A stretch of DNA of 64,000 nt from Methyloligella solikamskensis (lineage in GTDB: Bacteria > Pseudomonadota > Alphaproteobacteria > Rhizobiales > Methyloligellaceae), in NCBI RefSeq assembly GCF_042676065.1, contig NZ_JBHTJO010000002.1:372001-436000 (forward strand), written 5' to 3'. Position numbers and translations under genes: made by a program. Positions 52,325 to 60,943 of this stretch are shown piece after piece. Position 1 is the first letter of the stretch. Every line of letters begins with the position of its first letter. The notes beneath the pieces are model-generated. The model worked only from the letters and a program-made list of their open reading frames with translations, had not been told where the DNA came from and ran no database searches.

Positions 52325-54426
52325 GCGGCGAACTCCTCCTCGAACTTTTCTCCGAAGAGATCCCGGCCCGTATGCAGGCCCGGGCCGAAGGCGATCTCGC
52401 GCGCCTCGTCGGTGATGCGCTTAAAGCCGCGGGCGTTGAATTCGACGAGATGCGCAGCTTCGCGACCCCGCGCCGTCTCACCCTGCTGATCGAGGGACTT
52501 CCCGAGGCCTCGCCCGATGTCTCCGACGAACGCAAAGGCCCGCGCGTCGGCGCGCCCGAAAAGGCCATCGAAGGCTTCTTGAAAGCGGCGGGGCTCTCGT
52601 CCATCGACGAAGCGGGGATTCAGTCCGACAAGAAGGGCGAGTTCTACGTCGCTAGAATCGAGAAAAAGGGCCGCGCCACGGCCGACGTGATCGCCGAGGC
52701 GATGCCCCAGATCGTGCGCGACTTCCCCTGGCCGAAATCCATGCGCTGGGGATCGGGCAAACTCCGCTGGGTCCGCCCGCTCCACTCGATCCTCTGCTTG
52801 CTCGACAGCAAGGTTGTCTCGTTCGAGATCGACGGGGTCCAGAGCGGGGACGAAACACGCGGCCATCGCTTCATGGCGCCCGACGCCTTCAAGGTGAAGA
52901 ACTTCGCCGATTACGAGAAGCGCTTGCGCGATGCCTTCGTCATTCTCGATTCCGGCGAGCGGCGGGACGCGATCCTGAAAGGCGCGACCAAGCTTGCCGA
53001 AGCGCAAGGGCTCGCTTTGGTCGAGGATGCCGGCTTGGTGGCCGAGAATGCCGGGCTGACTGAATGGCCGGTGCCGCTCATGGGCGAGTTCGACGACAGC
53101 TTCCTCGAGGTCCCGCCCGAGGTGCTGACCTCGACCATGAAGACCCATCAGAAATGCTTCTCCGTCCGCACGCCGGGCAAGGAGGGGCTCGGCCAGCTCG
53201 CCAACCGCTTCGTGCTGGTGGCGAACCTGGAGGCCAAGGATGGCGGCAAGGCTATCACCGCCGGCAATGAGCGCGTGATCGCGGCGCGTCTGTCGGATGC
53301 GAAGTTCTTCTTCGATCAGGACCGCAAGGTGCCGATGGAGGAACGGACGACGGACCTCAAGAACGTCGTCTTCCACGAAAAGCTCGGCACCCAATACGAT
53401 CGCATCCAGCGCATCCGCGTGCTGGCCCGCGAGCTGGCGCCGCTGGTCGACGCCGAAGCCGACGAGGCCGAGCGCGCCGCCATGCTCTGTAAGTCCGACC
53501 TTACCTCGGAGATGGTGGGCGAGTTCCCAGAGCTCCAGGGCGTCATGGGCCGCTACTACGCCCTGGACCAGGAAGAGCACCCCAACGTGGCCGACGCCAT
53601 CGGCGCCCACTACAAGCCGGTGGGTGCGGGCGACGATGTGCCCACCGAGCCCACCGCGATTGCCGTCGCGCTGGCCGACAAGCTCGATATGCTGGTGGGA
53701 TTCTGGGCCATCGACGAGAAGCCGTCCGGCTCCAAGGACCCCTTCGCGCTCCGCCGCGCGGCGCTGGGCGTTATCCGCATCCTACTTGAGAACGGCATTC
53801 GCATGGACTTGAACGAAGTTGTGAGTGCTCACGCCAAGCGATCTGGCTTCGAGCTGGGGAGCGAGCAGGTGGACTTGCAGCAGATCCTAGACCGGACCGA
53901 TGATCTCGAGAGTTTTTTTCTGGATCGCCTCAAGCAACAACTCCGAGATGAAGGTGCGAGACACGATTATCTGGCCGCAGTAGTCGGAGCGAAGAGCGGC
54001 GGTCTCGACGTGGTCACATTGGTTGAGCGCCTGAATGCGCTAACGAGTTTTCTCGCTACATCTGATGGCTCAAACCTACTGACCGGAACAAAGCGCGCAT
54101 CAAACATTCTCGTCGCAGAGATGAAGAAGGGTGCCGAGTTGGATATCTCTCCGCCCGATCCCTCGCTGCTCGAAGAAGAAGAAGAAAAGGTCCTCGAAGC
54201 CAAGCTGACGGAAGCCGAGCAGGCGGCCCAAGCCGCTGTCGAAGCTGAAGATTTCGAGGCCGCCATGACGGCGCTGGCCCAGCTCCGCGCGCCCGTCGAC
54301 GCCTTCTTCGACAATGTCACGGTGAATGCCGATGACCCGAGCTTGCGCGAGAACCGTCTCAAGCTCCTCAATAGGATTCGCGCGGCGACGCTCACTGTTG
54401 CCGATTTTTCCCGGATCGAAGGTTGA
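52321..54426 (+). CDS. glyS: Glycyl-tRNA synthetase beta subunit
   Basis: This 701-residue beta subunit binds tRNA. It opens MSGELLLELFSEEIPARMQ, contains the HD-like core around HEKLGTQYDRIQRIRVLARE, and ends in an anticodon-binding DALR-type region (APVDAFFDNVTVNADD). ATG 52321 overlaps the glyQ stop. Bases 53881-54120 have clearly lower G+C (29, 36, 32 and 31 G/C per 60-base line by hand, against 43 at 53701) and unusual codons, with the frame intact. This may be a recombined segment. Confidence 0.96.
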   Translation: MSGELLLELFSEEIPARMQARAEGDLARLVGDALKAAGVEFDEMRSFATPRRLTLLIEGLPEASPDVSDERKGPRVGAPEKAIEGFLKAAGLSSIDEAGIQSDKKGEFYVARIEKKGRATADVIAEAMPQIVRDFPWPKSMRWGSGKLRWVRPLHSILCLLDSKVVSFEIDGVQSGDETRGHRFMAPDAFKVKNFADYEKRLRDAFVILDSGERRDAILKGATKLAEAQGLALVEDAGLVAENAGLTEWPVPLMGEFDDSFLEVPPEVLTSTMKTHQKCFSVRTPGKEGLGQLANRFVLVANLEAKDGGKAITAGNERVIAARLSDAKFFFDQDRKVPMEERTTDLKNVVFHEKLGTQYDRIQRIRVLARELAPLVDAEADEAERAAMLCKSDLTSEMVGEFPELQGVMGRYYALDQEEHPNVADAIGAHYKPVGAGDDVPTEPTAIAVALADKLDMLVGFWAIDEKPSGSKDPFALRRAALGVIRILLENGIRMDLNEVVSAHAKRSGFELGSEQVDLQQILDRTDDLESFFLDRLKQQLRDEGARHDYLAAVVGAKSGGLDVVTLVERLNALTSFLATSDGSNLLTGTKRASNILVAEMKKGAELDISPPDPSLLEEEEEKVLEAKLTEAEQAAQAAVEAEDFEAAMTALAQLRAPVDAFFDNVTVNADDPSLRENRLKLLNRIRAATLTVADFSRIEG

Positions 54427-54527
54427 ACTTTTGCGTTAAGCTTCCTGCCTAGGTTGTTCCGCGCCCCGAAAACCCCATGGGAAGGGGAGGTGTGGACGGC
54501 CCAAAAGCACGGTTAGGAGGAAGCCCC

Positions 54528-55337
54528 ATGACGCAAACGTTCGTGACTCGACCGTTCGTGACGATCTGTGCCCTCGTCCTGACTGCCGGCCTGTTGAGCG
54601 CCTGCGGTCCGGACGAAGAAGAGACGGCAAACACCGACGAGACCACCCAGGAAGAAGTAACCACCGAGACCGACGCCACCGCGGAGACCGATGCGGCGGG
54701 CGATGAGATGGTCGAGGAAGACACCATGGAGATGGCGGAGGCCGACGATGCGCCCGCTGCCGACGCGTCCGACTCCGAAATGTCTGCTGACGACTCCGCT
54801 GCGGCCGCGCCTGAGCCCAATGATGCGGCTGGCGAAGAGGCCGAAGCCGATACCGAAGCTGCCGCGTCTGGAGAAGAGGGCGACGACGAAGCAGCCTCCG
54901 GCGGCAATAAATCGCCGACCGAAGTCATCGAGGCCACCGAGAAAGGCCAGCTGACGAGCCCCTATGCCGACGATCCTGAGAGCGTCGCCGAGGCCGGCCA
55001 CAAGCTCTACATGGGCTTCGGCTGCAACGGCTGCCACGGCGGTGGTGGCGGCGGCGGTATGGGTCCGCCCCTGACCAACGACGTTTGGGTCTATGGCAGC
55101 GACGACGACACGCTCTTCCGCTTCATCACCCTGGGCACCACTGGATTCCAGGAGGAATACGATGCTGCGCGTAAAGGCTCTGAGAATGTCGTCGGTCCCA
55201 TGCCGGCTAAGGGCGGTGCGAATATCGATTCCGCCGATGACCTCTGGAAGGTGATCGCCTGGATTCGCAAGATCAATCCGAACTCCGGCGCTGGTGGCGG
55301 AAGCCCCTCGGGCATCGAGCCGCCGACCTTTGACTAG
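54528..55337 (+). CDS. Lipo-cytochrome c with long acidic linker
   Basis: This 269-residue precursor has a lipobox LLSAC (Cys26). Residues 27-125 are a very acidic Glu/Asp/Ala/Thr linker. Then comes a monoheme cytochrome c domain with CNGCH at 166-170, seven consecutive Gly (171-177), MGPPLTNDVWVYG and a likely axial Met in VVGPMPAKGG. It could be a flexible tethered electron carrier to the aa3 oxidase or a periplasmic dehydrogenase partner. A near-perfect TTAGGAGG ribosome site precedes the ATG, indicating strong translation. Confidence 0.85.
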   Translation: MTQTFVTRPFVTICALVLTAGLLSACGPDEEETANTDETTQEEVTTETDATAETDAAGDEMVEEDTMEMAEADDAPAADASDSEMSADDSAAAAPEPNDAAGEEAEADTEAAASGEEGDDEAASGGNKSPTEVIEATEKGQLTSPYADDPESVAEAGHKLYMGFGCNGCHGGGGGGGMGPPLTNDVWVYGSDDDTLFRFITLGTTGFQEEYDAARKGSENVVGPMPAKGGANIDSADDLWKVIAWIRKINPNSGAGGGSPSGIEPPTFD

Positions 55338-55384
55338 GCGACAGCGTTAGCAAACGCTCTTGCGAAACCGATGGCGGGGCGGAT

Positions 55385-55801
55385 ATGCCGAAAGGCATGC
55401 CCCGCCATCTCTTTGTCTACGGGACGCTCCGCCGCGGCAGCAGCGGTCTCATGGCCTCCCAGCTTCACGCCGCGACCACCTGGGTCGGCCCGGCCAAGGC
55501 CAGGGGCGTTCTCTACGATTTCGGCAGCTTTCCCGGCGCCGTCTTCGATCCCAAGCATCCCGGCCTGATCGTCGGCGAGGTCTTCTTCATGCCGGACGAT
55601 GCGCGGCTATTGGCGGCGCTCGATGCTTATGAGGGTGTGGCGGAGATCGAGGAAGATGGGCTCTACCGCCGCGTCGAAATCGATCTTCACCTCCATAGCG
55701 GCGAGCATGTCTCCGCCTGCAGCTACGAGCTGGTCGAGGTCCCCCCCTCATCGCAGCGCATTCCCCATGGCGACTGGCTGAAGAAGTTCAGCGGCGGATA
55801 A
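55385..55801 (+). CDS. Gamma-glutamylcyclotransferase-like (AIG2) protein
   Basis: The 138-residue protein of the gamma-glutamylcyclotransferase fold shows the nucleophile-adjacent loop HLFVYGTLRRGSSGLMA and the catalytic Glu region LDAYEGV. Members release 5-oxoproline from gamma-glutamyl amines or peptides; the substrate here is unknown. The ATG at 55385 or 55397 may start it. It lies 47 bp after the cytochrome gene and before ppdK. Confidence 0.85.
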   Translation: MPKGMPRHLFVYGTLRRGSSGLMASQLHAATTWVGPAKARGVLYDFGSFPGAVFDPKHPGLIVGEVFFMPDDARLLAALDAYEGVAEIEEDGLYRRVEIDLHLHSGEHVSACSYELVEVPPSSQRIPHGDWLKKFSGG

Positions 55802-55870
55802 ACCCTTCACCCAATTCCATCGCGCCGATTGTGTCCCGCCTGGCGGAGGAGTAGAACCGCTTCCTCAAGC

Positions 55871-58600
55871 ATGGATAGCCCGTCTGACCAGACACGAGTG
55901 ACCCAACGAGAGCCCGAGAGCGCCGAACAGCCCAAATGGGTCTATGCGTTCGGCGCCGGCCACGCCGACGGCTCCGCGGCACTGAAGAACATCCTCGGCG
56001 GCAAGGGCGCACACCTTGCCGAGATGTCCAGGCTCGGCCTGCCCGTGCCCCCCGGCTTCAGCATCTCCTCCGATGTCTGCCGCGCCTATTACAAGGCCGG
56101 CCGCGCTCTTCCCGAAGAGCTGAAGCCCATGGTCGACGAGGCTCTGAAGCTCGTGGGCGAGACCGCCGGCTCCCGTTTCGGCGATCCCAAGGATCCGCTC
56201 CTCGTCTCCGTCCGCTCCGGCTCCCGCGCCTCCATGCCCGGCATGATGGATACGGTCCTCAATCTCGGCCTCAACGACGAAACGGTGGAAGGCATCGCCG
56301 CCCGCTTCGGCGACCGCCGCTTCGCTTACGATAGCTATCGCCGCTTCATCCAGATGTATGGCGACGTGGTGCTCGGCATCGACCATCATCTCTTCGAGGA
56401 GAAGCTCGAGCATTTCAAGAACATGAGGGGCTACGAGCTCGATACCGATCTCACGGACGAGGAATGGCTGGAGATCATCCGCCTTTACAAGGAGCTGGTG
56501 GACAAGGAGCTGGGCGAGCCGTTCCCTCAGGATCTCCACGATCAGCTCTGGGGCGCCATCGCTGCCGTGTTCGGCTCCTGGCAGAACGCCCGCGCCATCG
56601 CCTATCGCCGCCTCCACGACATCCCCGACGATTGGGGCACGGCGGTGAACATCCAGGCCATGGTGTTCGGCAACCGGGGCGATAAGAGCGCCACCGGCGT
56701 CGCCTTCACCCGCAATCCGTCCACCGGCGAGAAGGAGCTCTACGGCGAGTTCCTCATCAACGCCCAGGGCGAGGACGTGGTTTCGGGCATGCGCACGCCG
56801 CAGTCTCTCACCGCCCAGGCCCGCCGCGACTCCAACGACCGGCGCGACTCCCTGGAAGAGGCGATGCCGGAGACCTTCGCCGAGCTCTGCGCCGTCTGCG
56901 ACAAGCTCGAATCCCATTTTCGCGATATGCAGGACATCGAGTTCACGGTCGAGGAAGGCACGCTCTGGATGCTCCAGACCCGCAACGGCAAGCGCACCAT
57001 GCCGGCCGCCTTGAAGATCGCCGCGGATATGGCCTCCGAAGGCGTCATCAGCCGGGAGGAGGCCGTCTTAAGCATCAATGCGGCCCAGCTCGATCAGCTG
57101 CTCCACCCGACCATCGACCCAGACGCGCCCAAGGAGGTGATCGGCCGGGGCCTTGCCGCCTCGCCCGGAGCGGCGAGCGGCGAGCTGGTCTTCGATGCCG
57201 ACGAGGCGGTTCACTTACGCGCCCAAGGCCACACGGTAATTCTGGCCCGGGTCGAGACCTCGCCTGAGGACGTGCAGGGGATGCACGCGGCAGCCGGCAT
57301 CGTCACCACCCGCGGCGGCATGACGAGCCACGCCGCCGTCGTGGCCCGGGGCATGGGCCGCCCATGCGTCTCCGGCGCCACCCGCGTGCAGATCGATCTT
57401 GAGAAGGAAACACTGAGCGCCGGCGGCGTGACATTGCGCAAGGGCGACATCGTCACCCTCGACGGCTCCACCGGAGAGATCATCAAGGGCAGGGTTTCGA
57501 CCCGCCAACCGGAGATGTCCGACTCCTTCGCGACCCTCATGGCCTGGGCGGACGAATTCCGGCACCTGGAGATCCGCGCCAATGCCGACAGCGAGTTCGA
57601 CGCGGCGCAAGCACGGGATTTCGGTGCCGAGGGGATCGGGCTCTGCCGCACCGAACATATGTTCTTCGATGAGAACCGCATCTCCGTCATGCGCGAGATG
57701 ATCATTGCCGAGGATGTCGAAGGCCGCCGCGAGGCGCTCGCCAAGCTGCTCCCCATGCAGCGGGAGGACTTCATCGGCCTGTTCGAGATCATGGCCGGCC
57801 AGCCCGTCACCATCCGCCTGCTCGATCCGCCCCTGCACGAGTTTCTGCCCCATGATGAGGCCCACATCACCGAGGTGGCGGAAGCCATGGGCATCAGCCG
57901 GAACCGGCTGGCCCGCCGGGTCGACGCCTTGCGGGAATTCAACCCTATGCTCGGCCATCGCGGCTCGCGGCTGCTGGTGAGCTATCCGGAGATCGCCGAA
58001 ATGCAGGCCCGCGCCATCTTCGAGGCGGCGCTCATTGCCGGCGAAAGGCTCGGCGCCCCCGTCCTGCCGGAGATCATGGTCCCCCTCGTCACCTTGAAGG
58101 CGGAGCTCGATATCATCCGCACCTATATCGACCGCGCAGCGGCTGTGGTGAGCGAGGAGCGCGGCCAGACCCTCGACTATACGGTCGGCACCATGATGGA
58201 GCTGCCCCGCGCCTGTCTTGCCGCCGGCGATATCGGCCTCAGTGCCGATTTCTTCTCCTTCGGCACCAACGACCTGACCCAGACGACCTTCGGTCTCTCC
58301 CGCGACGATGCGGGCCGTTTCCTCGGCGAATATTCCGACAAGGGCATCATCCACCACGATCCCTTCATGACTTTGGACGACGGTGTGCGAGAGCTGATGA
58401 CCATCGGTCTGGAGCGGGGCAGGGCGGCCCATCCCGGTCTGAAGATCGGCATCTGCGGCGAGCATGGCGGCGACCCCGCCACCATCCGCTTCTGCGAGGA
58501 GATCGGCGTCGACTACGTCTCCTGCTCCCCCTACAGGGTCCCGATCGCCCGGCTGGCTGCTGCCCAGGCCAGTTTGGGATCGGCGTTTACCCTGTCTTAA
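55871..58600 (+). CDS. ppdK: Pyruvate, phosphate dikinase
   Basis: This 909-residue enzyme interconverts pyruvate, ATP and Pi with PEP, AMP and PPi. The nucleotide-binding N-terminus has LGGKGAHLAEMSRLGLPVPPGF. The phosphohistidine is in GGMTSHAAVVARGMGRPCVSG. The PEP domain carries the catalytic Cys near EIGVDYVSCSPYRVPIARLAAAQ. The ATG at 55871 is chosen. PPDK often works in gluconeogenesis in these bacteria. No PPDK regulatory kinase is adjacent. Confidence 0.97.
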   Translation: MDSPSDQTRVTQREPESAEQPKWVYAFGAGHADGSAALKNILGGKGAHLAEMSRLGLPVPPGFSISSDVCRAYYKAGRALPEELKPMVDEALKLVGETAGSRFGDPKDPLLVSVRSGSRASMPGMMDTVLNLGLNDETVEGIAARFGDRRFAYDSYRRFIQMYGDVVLGIDHHLFEEKLEHFKNMRGYELDTDLTDEEWLEIIRLYKELVDKELGEPFPQDLHDQLWGAIAAVFGSWQNARAIAYRRLHDIPDDWGTAVNIQAMVFGNRGDKSATGVAFTRNPSTGEKELYGEFLINAQGEDVVSGMRTPQSLTAQARRDSNDRRDSLEEAMPETFAELCAVCDKLESHFRDMQDIEFTVEEGTLWMLQTRNGKRTMPAALKIAADMASEGVISREEAVLSINAAQLDQLLHPTIDPDAPKEVIGRGLAASPGAASGELVFDADEAVHLRAQGHTVILARVETSPEDVQGMHAAAGIVTTRGGMTSHAAVVARGMGRPCVSGATRVQIDLEKETLSAGGVTLRKGDIVTLDGSTGEIIKGRVSTRQPEMSDSFATLMAWADEFRHLEIRANADSEFDAAQARDFGAEGIGLCRTEHMFFDENRISVMREMIIAEDVEGRREALAKLLPMQREDFIGLFEIMAGQPVTIRLLDPPLHEFLPHDEAHITEVAEAMGISRNRLARRVDALREFNPMLGHRGSRLLVSYPEIAEMQARAIFEAALIAGERLGAPVLPEIMVPLVTLKAELDIIRTYIDRAAAVVSEERGQTLDYTVGTMMELPRACLAAGDIGLSADFFSFGTNDLTQTTFGLSRDDAGRFLGEYSDKGIIHHDPFMTLDDGVRELMTIGLERGRAAHPGLKIGICGEHGGDPATIRFCEEIGVDYVSCSPYRVPIARLAAAQASLGSAFTLS

Positions 58601-58874
58601 TAACAATTTGCGAAAACTTGTTGAGACCTCGTTGACCACATTTTGTCCAAACTCATGGGCAACGTTACGAGGAGTTAAGACGGGATCCGGGGCAGACCGG
58701 TCGGGGTGTTGCGTAGAGTCATCTGCCAATCTCCTGTCCACTCTCCGGGAAAGCACAGACGCTTCAACCTGATTTTCGCCAGTGGACATGGCGCTGGTCG
58801 GGTCCGAGGAGATCGCGCCCTTTGGGACGGGTGAGGCCTCCGATGAAGTTGACGGGGACTAACTCGGAGGGACC

Positions 58875-60092
58875 ATGGGCAAGCGCTCATGCGGCGGCAA
58901 AAAGCGGGCCGTCTTGCCTGTAGTATTGGGAGTTCTGGCGGGGCTTCCTCTTCTGGGACTGGCTTATGTGGCCGCCGTCCCGGGTAACATGGTTGCTTTC
59001 GAGATCGAGCTGCTGCTCTCCGGCAAAGGCTCCGTCAAAGCCCTGACCAAAGCCATCACCGACGAGGCCGAGCGCCCGGCACCGCTCGTGCCGGAGGCCA
59101 TGGCCCTGTTCCGTAGCTTCGGCAAGGGGCCCCGCGCCGATCAATATCTCGACGTCGTCACCACCACCTACGCCCCGAAGAAGCCGATCGTGGCCGCGCT
59201 CCTGACAGGAGATGGCGGATTGAAATCGGGCGCTCTCGTGAATACCGACGCCATCATGCGCGACGCCAAGGCGGACCGTCTGAACCAAACCTTCAGTCAG
59301 GTCGCCCTCAAGGGACCTCTGACCGACGGCAAGGGCACCGACATCTTCATGCGCCCGACCATCGGGGAAGAGGAGTTCGCCTTCGGCCGCAGCTATGACG
59401 GCATGGCGCTCCTGCAGTGGGCGGTGCTGAAGCCGCTGGAGGAGAAGGAAGAAGGCGTCTCCTATAAGGGCGAGACGGAAGCCGAGTTCCGCGCCCGCGA
59501 GCGCCGCTGCCTCGCCACCGCAATCTACTTCGAAGCCCGCGGCGAGCCCGTGAAGGGTCAGTTGGCGGTCGCACAGGTCGTCATGAATCGGGTGCGCAGC
59601 CCGAAATTCCCCGACACCGTCTGCGGCGTCGTCTATCAGGGCCAGTTCAAGAAGGGCTGCCAATTCTCCTTCACTTGCGACGGCAAGTCCGACAATGCCG
59701 ACGACGACGAGGAATGGGCCCTGGCCCAAGAGCTCGCCGAGAAGGTGACGACCGATAAGGTCTGGCTGCCCGAGGTCGACTATTCGACCTTCTATCACGC
59801 CAATTACGTGCGTCCCCGCTGGGCGCGCAGCATGAACAAGATCGACAAGATCGGCGCCCATATCTTCTATAAGAAGCGCCACGAGGAGCCTTACGAGGTG
59901 AAGGTGCCCCATGGCGAGGTGCAGGTGGCATCCGACGACACCGAGATCAACAGCGTGATCACGCCGTCCCTGGTGCATCAGGTCTCCACAGGCCCGACGA
60001 CATCCAGCCCCGACATCTCCCTCGTCTCTTCGTCGGGCGGCGCGCCTAGCGCCACTCCAGCGACAGGTCTAGGTTTTTCGGTGAGTGAGTAA
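58875..60092 (+). CDS. SleB-type cell wall hydrolase, membrane-anchored
   Basis: The 405-residue protein has an N-terminal membrane helix (about 11-35) and an N-terminal region of about 190 residues of unknown fold. A Hydrolase_2 (SleB/CwlJ) domain follows: RCLATAIYFEARGEPVKGQLAVAQVVMNRV and GCQFSFTCDG. The Glu in YFEARGE is the probable catalytic acid for glycan-strand cleavage. The Ser/Thr/Pro-rich tail ends in a 47-bp convergent overlap with nadC. GGAGGG precedes the ATG. Confidence 0.88.
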   Translation: MGKRSCGGKKRAVLPVVLGVLAGLPLLGLAYVAAVPGNMVAFEIELLLSGKGSVKALTKAITDEAERPAPLVPEAMALFRSFGKGPRADQYLDVVTTTYAPKKPIVAALLTGDGGLKSGALVNTDAIMRDAKADRLNQTFSQVALKGPLTDGKGTDIFMRPTIGEEEFAFGRSYDGMALLQWAVLKPLEEKEEGVSYKGETEAEFRARERRCLATAIYFEARGEPVKGQLAVAQVVMNRVRSPKFPDTVCGVVYQGQFKKGCQFSFTCDGKSDNADDDEEWALAQELAEKVTTDKVWLPEVDYSTFYHANYVRPRWARSMNKIDKIGAHIFYKKRHEEPYEVKVPHGEVQVASDDTEINSVITPSLVHQVSTGPTTSSPDISLVSSSGGAPSATPATGLGFSVSE

Positions 60093-60918
60093 GCGCGCCG
60101 ATTGAGATGAAATCGACGCCGGTTTCCGCGATCCCGCGAACCGTTTCGAGCGTAACGCCGCCCGAGGCCTCCGTCTGAACCTTGGGCGCCCGCTCGCGCA
60201 CCATCCGGACCGCCTCTTTCAGCGTCTCCACATCCATATTGTCGAGCAGCACCGCATCGATGGGCTGGGTCAGCGCTTCTTCAAGCTGATCCAGCCGGTC
60301 CACCTCGACCTCGATCCGCAAGCTGCGCCGGCCATCCTGACCCACATGGGTCTCGATGGCCTTGAGCGCAGGCCCGATCCCGCCCGCCTCGGCGATGTGA
60401 TTGTCCTTCACCAAAACCGCATCGAACAGGCCGAAGCGGTGGTTGCGTCCGCCGCCCGCCAGCACCGCGAATTTCTCGATGGCCCGCAGGCCCGGCGTGG
60501 TCTTGCGCGTATCGATGATCGTCGCGCCCGTGCCGTCCACGCGCTTCACGAACAGGTTTGTGAGAGTGGAGATGCCGCTGAGGCGCCCGAGGAAGTTCAA
60601 CGCGACTCGCTCAGCCGTCAGGATCGCCCGCGCCTTGCCGTGGATGTCGGCCACGCCATCTCCGGCGGAGACCGCTTCGCCATCGGTCACGATTGGATTG
60701 AAATGAAGCTCCGGGTCGAGGGCTTTGAAGGCTGCTTCCGCAAGCTCGAGCCCAGCGATCACCCCGTCCTCCCGGGCCACGATACGGGCATGCCCGGCCG
60801 CCCCCTCCGGCACGATGGCATCGGTGGTGACGTCGCCCGCCTGGCCGAGATCTTCCGCCAGGGCAAGCCTCACCATCTGGGCGACCAGGGGAGGGGGAAG
60901 CGAGAGATTTGAAGCCAT
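60046..60918 (-). CDS. nadC: Nicotinate-nucleotide pyrophosphorylase (quinolinate phosphoribosyltransferase)
   Basis: This 290-residue enzyme turns quinolinate and PRPP into NaMN. Landmarks are EDLGQAGDVTTDAIVP, RVALNFLGRLSGISTLT, DTRKTTPGLRAIEKFAV, and the end DFISIGALTHSPKNLDLSLE. It is last in nadA-nadB-nadC. The 3' end overlaps sleB by 47 bp convergently. Confidence 0.96.
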   Translation of the reverse strand: MASNLSLPPPLVAQMVRLALAEDLGQAGDVTTDAIVPEGAAGHARIVAREDGVIAGLELAEAAFKALDPELHFNPIVTDGEAVSAGDGVADIHGKARAILTAERVALNFLGRLSGISTLTNLFVKRVDGTGATIIDTRKTTPGLRAIEKFAVLAGGGRNHRFGLFDAVLVKDNHIAEAGGIGPALKAIETHVGQDGRRSLRIEVEVDRLDQLEEALTQPIDAVLLDNMDVETLKEAVRMVRERAPKVQTEASGGVTLETVRGIAETGVDFISIGALTHSPKNLDLSLEWR

Positions 60919-60943
60919 GAATTATCCGCGCGGGCGCTTGCGT

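Noticed and set aside
53912..53918. T7 homopolymer in glyS as a frameshift or slippage site
   Set aside because: The frame reads through as Ser-Phe-Phe-Leu and the downstream anticodon-binding domain is intact, so nothing indicates a functional frameshift.
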